Assembly: GCA_903871605.1 (NCBI GenBank)
Contig: CAIQHF010000014.1
Coordinates: 36,917-100,916, forward strand
Direction: 5' to 3'
Source of the DNA: an uncultured Sphingomonadaceae bacterium
GTDB lineage: Bacteria; Pseudomonadota; Alphaproteobacteria; Sphingomonadales; Sphingomonadaceae
DNA: 64,000 bases
The notes beneath the pieces are model-generated. The model was not told the origin of the DNA. It did not search any database and saw only the letters and a program-made list of their open reading frames with translations. A program made the position numbers and the translations under genes. Shown here piece after piece: positions 60,802 to 64,000 of this stretch. Each line of letters opens with the position of its first letter. The stretch's first letter is position 1.

Positions 60802-60885
60802 TCAATGGATGAGGATGGTGCCGATCGCGAGCGTCTGGGCGCCGACCACCATCGCGAGCATGGCGACGGTTTCGAGAATGCGCAT
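60802..60885 (-). CDS. 27-aa hydrophobic small protein candidate MRILETVAMLAMVVGAQTLAIGTILIH
   Basis: AAGGA RBS (AACAAGGAACGACCCATG), single hydrophobic helix, nearby downstream hairpin. Confidence 0.45.
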   Translation of the reverse strand: MRILETVAMLAMVVGAQTLAIGTILIH

Positions 60886-61034
60886 GGGTCGTTCCTTGTT
60901 GAGCCGCCTGCTCGGCATGCGAGTGGGTTGTTTCCCCGCGGCGAAACGACAGATATGCGTGACGAAACAATGTTTCAAGTGACAGACATGAAACCACGAT
61001 TGCGCGAGCTGCAACCGTGGTCGGGAACGGTGAT

Positions 61035-61784
61035 ATGAAGGTGCGCGCCGATCAATTGCTCGCGGATCGTGGCCTTGCCGAGAGCCGCACCCGCGCGCAG
61101 GCGCTGATCCTCGCGGGCCTCGTCTATTCCGGCGATCGCAAGATCGACAAGGCGGGGCAGGCGCTCGCCGACGACGCGCCGCTCAGCGTCAAAGGGCGCG
61201 ACCATCCCTGGGTGTCGCGCGGCGGGCTCAAGCTCGATCACGCGCTGACGCATTTCGGCTGGGACGTGACCGATCTGACCGCGATCGACGTGGGGTCGTC
61301 GACCGGCGGGTTCACCGACGTCCTGCTCACGCGCGGCGCGGCCAAGGTCTATGCGGTCGACGTCGGCCACGGCCAGCTCGCCTGGAAGCTGCGCGAGGAT
61401 GCGCGCGTTGTCGTGCTCGAGCGAACCAACGCGCGGCATCTCACGATCGATCTCGTCTCCGATCCGATCGACCTGATCGTCTGCGACGCGAGCTTCATCG
61501 CGCTCGCCAAGGTGCTTCCGGCAGCACTCGGTCTCGCGCGGCCCGGCGCGCGGCTCGCGGCGCTGATCAAGCCGCAGTTCGAGGCCGGTCGCGACGAGGT
61601 CGGCAAGGGGGGCGTGGTGCGCGATCCGGCCGTGCACCGCGCCGTATGCGACGATGTCGTGGCGTGGCTGGAGGCGAGCAGCTGGCGCGTCGAGGGAGTC
61701 GTGCCCAGCCCGATCAGGGGACCCGAAGGCAATATCGAGTTCCTGGTCACCGCAATGAAACAGATCGCGGACACGAGCGGTTGA
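61035..61784 (+). CDS. tlyA: TlyA-family rRNA methyltransferase (S4 + FtsJ-like)
   Basis: KVRADQLLADRGLAESRTRAQALILAGLVY, HPWVSRGGLKLDHAL, AIDVGSSTGGFTDVLLTRGAAKVYAVDVG. Confidence 0.95.
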   Translation: MKVRADQLLADRGLAESRTRAQALILAGLVYSGDRKIDKAGQALADDAPLSVKGRDHPWVSRGGLKLDHALTHFGWDVTDLTAIDVGSSTGGFTDVLLTRGAAKVYAVDVGHGQLAWKLREDARVVVLERTNARHLTIDLVSDPIDLIVCDASFIALAKVLPAALGLARPGARLAALIKPQFEAGRDEVGKGGVVRDPAVHRAVCDDVVAWLEASSWRVEGVVPSPIRGPEGNIEFLVTAMKQIADTSG

Positions 61785-61843
61785 CGCGGCGCAGCAAGTC
61801 GATACCTCGTGCGCGTCGATCATCCCGGGCAATGGGGTAGAAT

Positions 61844-62398
61844 ATGAGCCAGTTAGCGTCGCCGGGCCAGTTGCGGATGTCCTTCGCCCGCGTCGCGCTG
61901 GTGACCGTACCGCTGGTGCTGTTGCTCGGCATCATTTCGGGGGCGGTCGCCGGGTCGGGGTCTTCCAACCCGTGGTTCGCAAGGCTCGTCAAGCCCGCGG
62001 CGATGCCGCCCGAATGGCTTTTCCCGGTCGCCTGGACGCTGCTCTACATCCTGATCGGGCTGGCGCTGGCGATGATCATCGGCGCGCGCGGGGCGAGCGG
62101 GCGCTGGATCGGCATCACGCTGTTCGTCGCGCAGTTCGCGCTCAACCTCGCCTGGTCGCCGGTGTTCTTTGCGGGTCATGCGATCGGCGCCGCCTTCGCG
62201 ATCATCCTGCTGATGATCGTGCTGACCGTCGCGACGATCCTCGCCTTCGCGCGCATCCGCCGGCGCGCCGCGGCGCTGATGCTGCCCTATCTGGCGTGGA
62301 TCTGTTTCGCCGCGTGGCTCACCCATGCGATCGAGACGCTCAATCCGACGGCGGCGACGCTTGCGCCCGCGCCGTCGAGCACCCAAGTGCAGCTCTGA
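61844..62398 (+). CDS. tspO: TspO/MBR family protein
   Basis: NPWFARLVKPAAMPPEWLFPVAWTLLYILIGLAL, ALNLAWSPVFFAGH, LPYLAWICFAAWLTHAIETLNP. Confidence 0.93.
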   Translation: MSQLASPGQLRMSFARVALVTVPLVLLLGIISGAVAGSGSSNPWFARLVKPAAMPPEWLFPVAWTLLYILIGLALAMIIGARGASGRWIGITLFVAQFALNLAWSPVFFAGHAIGAAFAIILLMIVLTVATILAFARIRRRAAALMLPYLAWICFAAWLTHAIETLNPTAATLAPAPSSTQVQL

Positions 62399-62416
62399 CT
62401 TCAACCGGAGACGAGC

Positions 62417-62704
62417 ATGCAATCCGAGAACCGCTTTTTCGACGACCTCGTCAAGCTGATGAACGGCGTCGCCGGCACCGTCGCGGGCGCGGGGCGCGAG
62501 GCCGAGAGCCAGATGCGCGAGAAGATGAAGGGCGTGTTCGGCGGCATGGATTTCGTCAGCCGCGAGGAGTTCGACGCGGTCAAGGCGATGGCCGCCGCCG
62601 CGCGCGACGAGGCGGATGCGCTCAAGGCGCGGCTCGATGCGCTCGAAGGCAGGCTGCACGAGACCGGCGCGCCGACGTCGTACACGCCGCCGTCCGAGGC
62701 CTGA
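62417..62704 (+). CDS. ubiK: Ubiquinone biosynthesis accessory factor UbiK-like (BMFP domain)
   Basis: FFDDLVKLMNGVAGTVAGAGREAESQMREKMKGVFGGMDFVSREEFDAVKAMAAAARDEADALKARLDALE. Confidence 0.88.
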   Translation: MQSENRFFDDLVKLMNGVAGTVAGAGREAESQMREKMKGVFGGMDFVSREEFDAVKAMAAAARDEADALKARLDALEGRLHETGAPTSYTPPSEA

Positions 62705-62800
62705 CGGTTCTCCACAGCTTTCGCGCCCCGCACGCTTGCGCCGAGCCTGCGCGCCCGCCACGGCTTGGCGCGCAGCGATCGCTGCGCTAGGGGCGGGACG

Positions 62801-63313
62801 ATGACACTCGACGATCTCGAGGATGCGCGCGGCGATGCGACGCCGCCGATCGACATGCTGGAAAGCTATTTCCAGGCGCATGGCTGGGCGTGCGAGCGGC
62901 TCGGCGAGGACGAGGTCACCGCGACCGTGCAGGGCAGCTGGACGCAATATGAGCTGCGCGGCGTGTGGCGCCCCGAGGACCGCGTGCTGCAATTCCTCGC
63001 GCTCCCCGACATCCGCGTCCCCGCCGACAAGCGGCAGGCGGTGTACGAGACGATCGGGCTGATCAACGAGCAGCTGTGGCTCGGCCATTTCGAGCTGTGG
63101 GCGGCATCGGGTCTTGCGCTCTACCGCAACGCCTCGCTGATCGAGGGCGACGGCGAGAGCGTGCTCAGCCTCGATCAGGCCGAGACGCTGATCGAGACCG
63201 CGATCGACGAATGCGACCGTTTCTATCCGGTGTTCCAGTTCGTGCTGTGGGGCGACAAGACCCCGGCCGACGCGATCGCCTCCGCGCTGATCGAGACGCG
63301 GGGCGAGGCATGA
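62801..63313 (+). CDS. YbjN-domain protein
   Basis: PIDMLESYFQAHGWACERLGEDEVTATVQGSWTQYELRGVWRPEDRVLQFLALPDIRVP. Confidence 0.88.
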   Translation: MTLDDLEDARGDATPPIDMLESYFQAHGWACERLGEDEVTATVQGSWTQYELRGVWRPEDRVLQFLALPDIRVPADKRQAVYETIGLINEQLWLGHFELWAASGLALYRNASLIEGDGESVLSLDQAETLIETAIDECDRFYPVFQFVLWGDKTPADAIASALIETRGEA

Positions 63314-64000
63314 CCGCGAGCGCCGAGCGCGTCGCGGGCGGCGGGCCGATCTGGCTCGCGGGCGCGGGCAATATGGGCAGCGCGATGCTGCGCGGCTGGC
63401 TGGCGCAGGGGATCGCGCCCGAGCGCATCACCGTGATACGGCCGTCGGGCGCGGCGGTCGCCGAGGGTGTCGCGGTGTTCACGGCGCCGCCGCCCGACGG
63501 CGAGATGCCCGCCGTGCTGGTGCTCGCGATGAAGCCGCAGAAACTCGACGAGGCGGTGCCGCTGCTCGTGCCGCTGGTGGGCGAGGGGACGCTGATCGTC
63601 TCGGTGCTCGCGGGCGTCGAGATCGCCTCGCTCGCGCGGCGCTTCCCGACGCACCGCGCGATCGTGCGCGTCATGCCCACCACGCCGGTCGCGATCGGCA
63701 AGGGGGTGCTGCTGCTCCACGCCGCCGACGCCGATGCGGCGACGCGCGGCGAGACCGAGGCGCTCGTCCGCCCGCTCGGCGCGATCGAGTGGATCGAGGA
63801 CGAGACGCTGTTCGGTGCGGCCAGCGCACTGTCGGGCTGCGGCCCCGCCTTCCTGTTCCGCTTCGTCGACGCGATGGCGAAGGCTGGCGAGGCGGTCGGC
63901 CTGCCGCAGGATCAGGCGGCGCGGCTCGCGCTCGCAACCGTCGAGGGCGCGGCGCTGCTCGCCGCCGGATCGGACGAGAGCCCCGCGCGCCTCGCCGACC
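63310..64000 (+). CDS. proC: Pyrroline-5-carboxylate reductase, truncated by window end
   Basis: IWLAGAGNMGSAMLRGWLAQG, LVLAMKPQKLDEAV, VRVMPTTPVAIGKGV, SALSGCGPAFLFRFVDAM; starts in 4-nt overlap with YbjN gene. Confidence 0.92.
   Translation, partial: MTASAERVAGGGPIWLAGAGNMGSAMLRGWLAQGIAPERITVIRPSGAAVAEGVAVFTAPPPDGEMPAVLVLAMKPQKLDEAVPLLVPLVGEGTLIVSVLAGVEIASLARRFPTHRAIVRVMPTTPVAIGKGVLLLHAADADAATRGETEALVRPLGAIEWIEDETLFGAASALSGCGPAFLFRFVDAMAKAGEAVGLPQDQAARLALATVEGAALLAAGSDESPARLAD

Overview
High-GC alphaproteobacterial chromosome, most likely a Sphingomonas-type sphingomonad (inferred from gene content and intergenic repeat style, not tested by search). Positions 1 to ~35 kb hold a large exopolysaccharide (EPS) locus built on a Wzx/Wzy chassis: GumB/Wza export lipoprotein, GumC/Wzc BY-kinase, two O-antigen-ligase/Wzy-like polymerases, a flippase, a priming sugar transferase and four further glycosyltransferases. 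It carries many decoration genes: AlgI-like MBOAT, two SGNH hydrolases, one hexapeptide and three acyltransferase-3 genes, a pyruvyltransferase, an FrhB/F420-dehydrogenase-beta-like protein and a methyltransferase. It also carries alginate-reminiscent parts (AlgD-like nucleotide-sugar dehydrogenase, AlgL/PL5-like lyase) and a second, heparin-lyase-I-like lyase. No alginate synthase/secretion set (Alg8/44/K/E) was seen. This hybrid is the best candidate for an undescribed system. A DUF1501/DUF1800 pair sits inside the locus. Positions ~35-64 kb are mostly housekeeping: catalase, Dps, a sigma-54-type response regulator with a degenerate GAFTGA loop, pntAA/AB/B with a tiny CoxIV-like ORF, Pit plus a Nudix-DUF47 fusion, M1 peptidase, prfC, GGDEF, rpsI/rplM, ctaA, merC/fur, dxs, tlyA, tspO, ubiK, ybjN and partial proC. 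Structures not in the ORF track include a 43-aa CoxIV-like gene, a 27-aa hydrophobic ORF with its own RBS and hairpin, four paired-palindrome intergenic elements (one MITE-like with 29-bp TIRs), and a possible ATC start codon.
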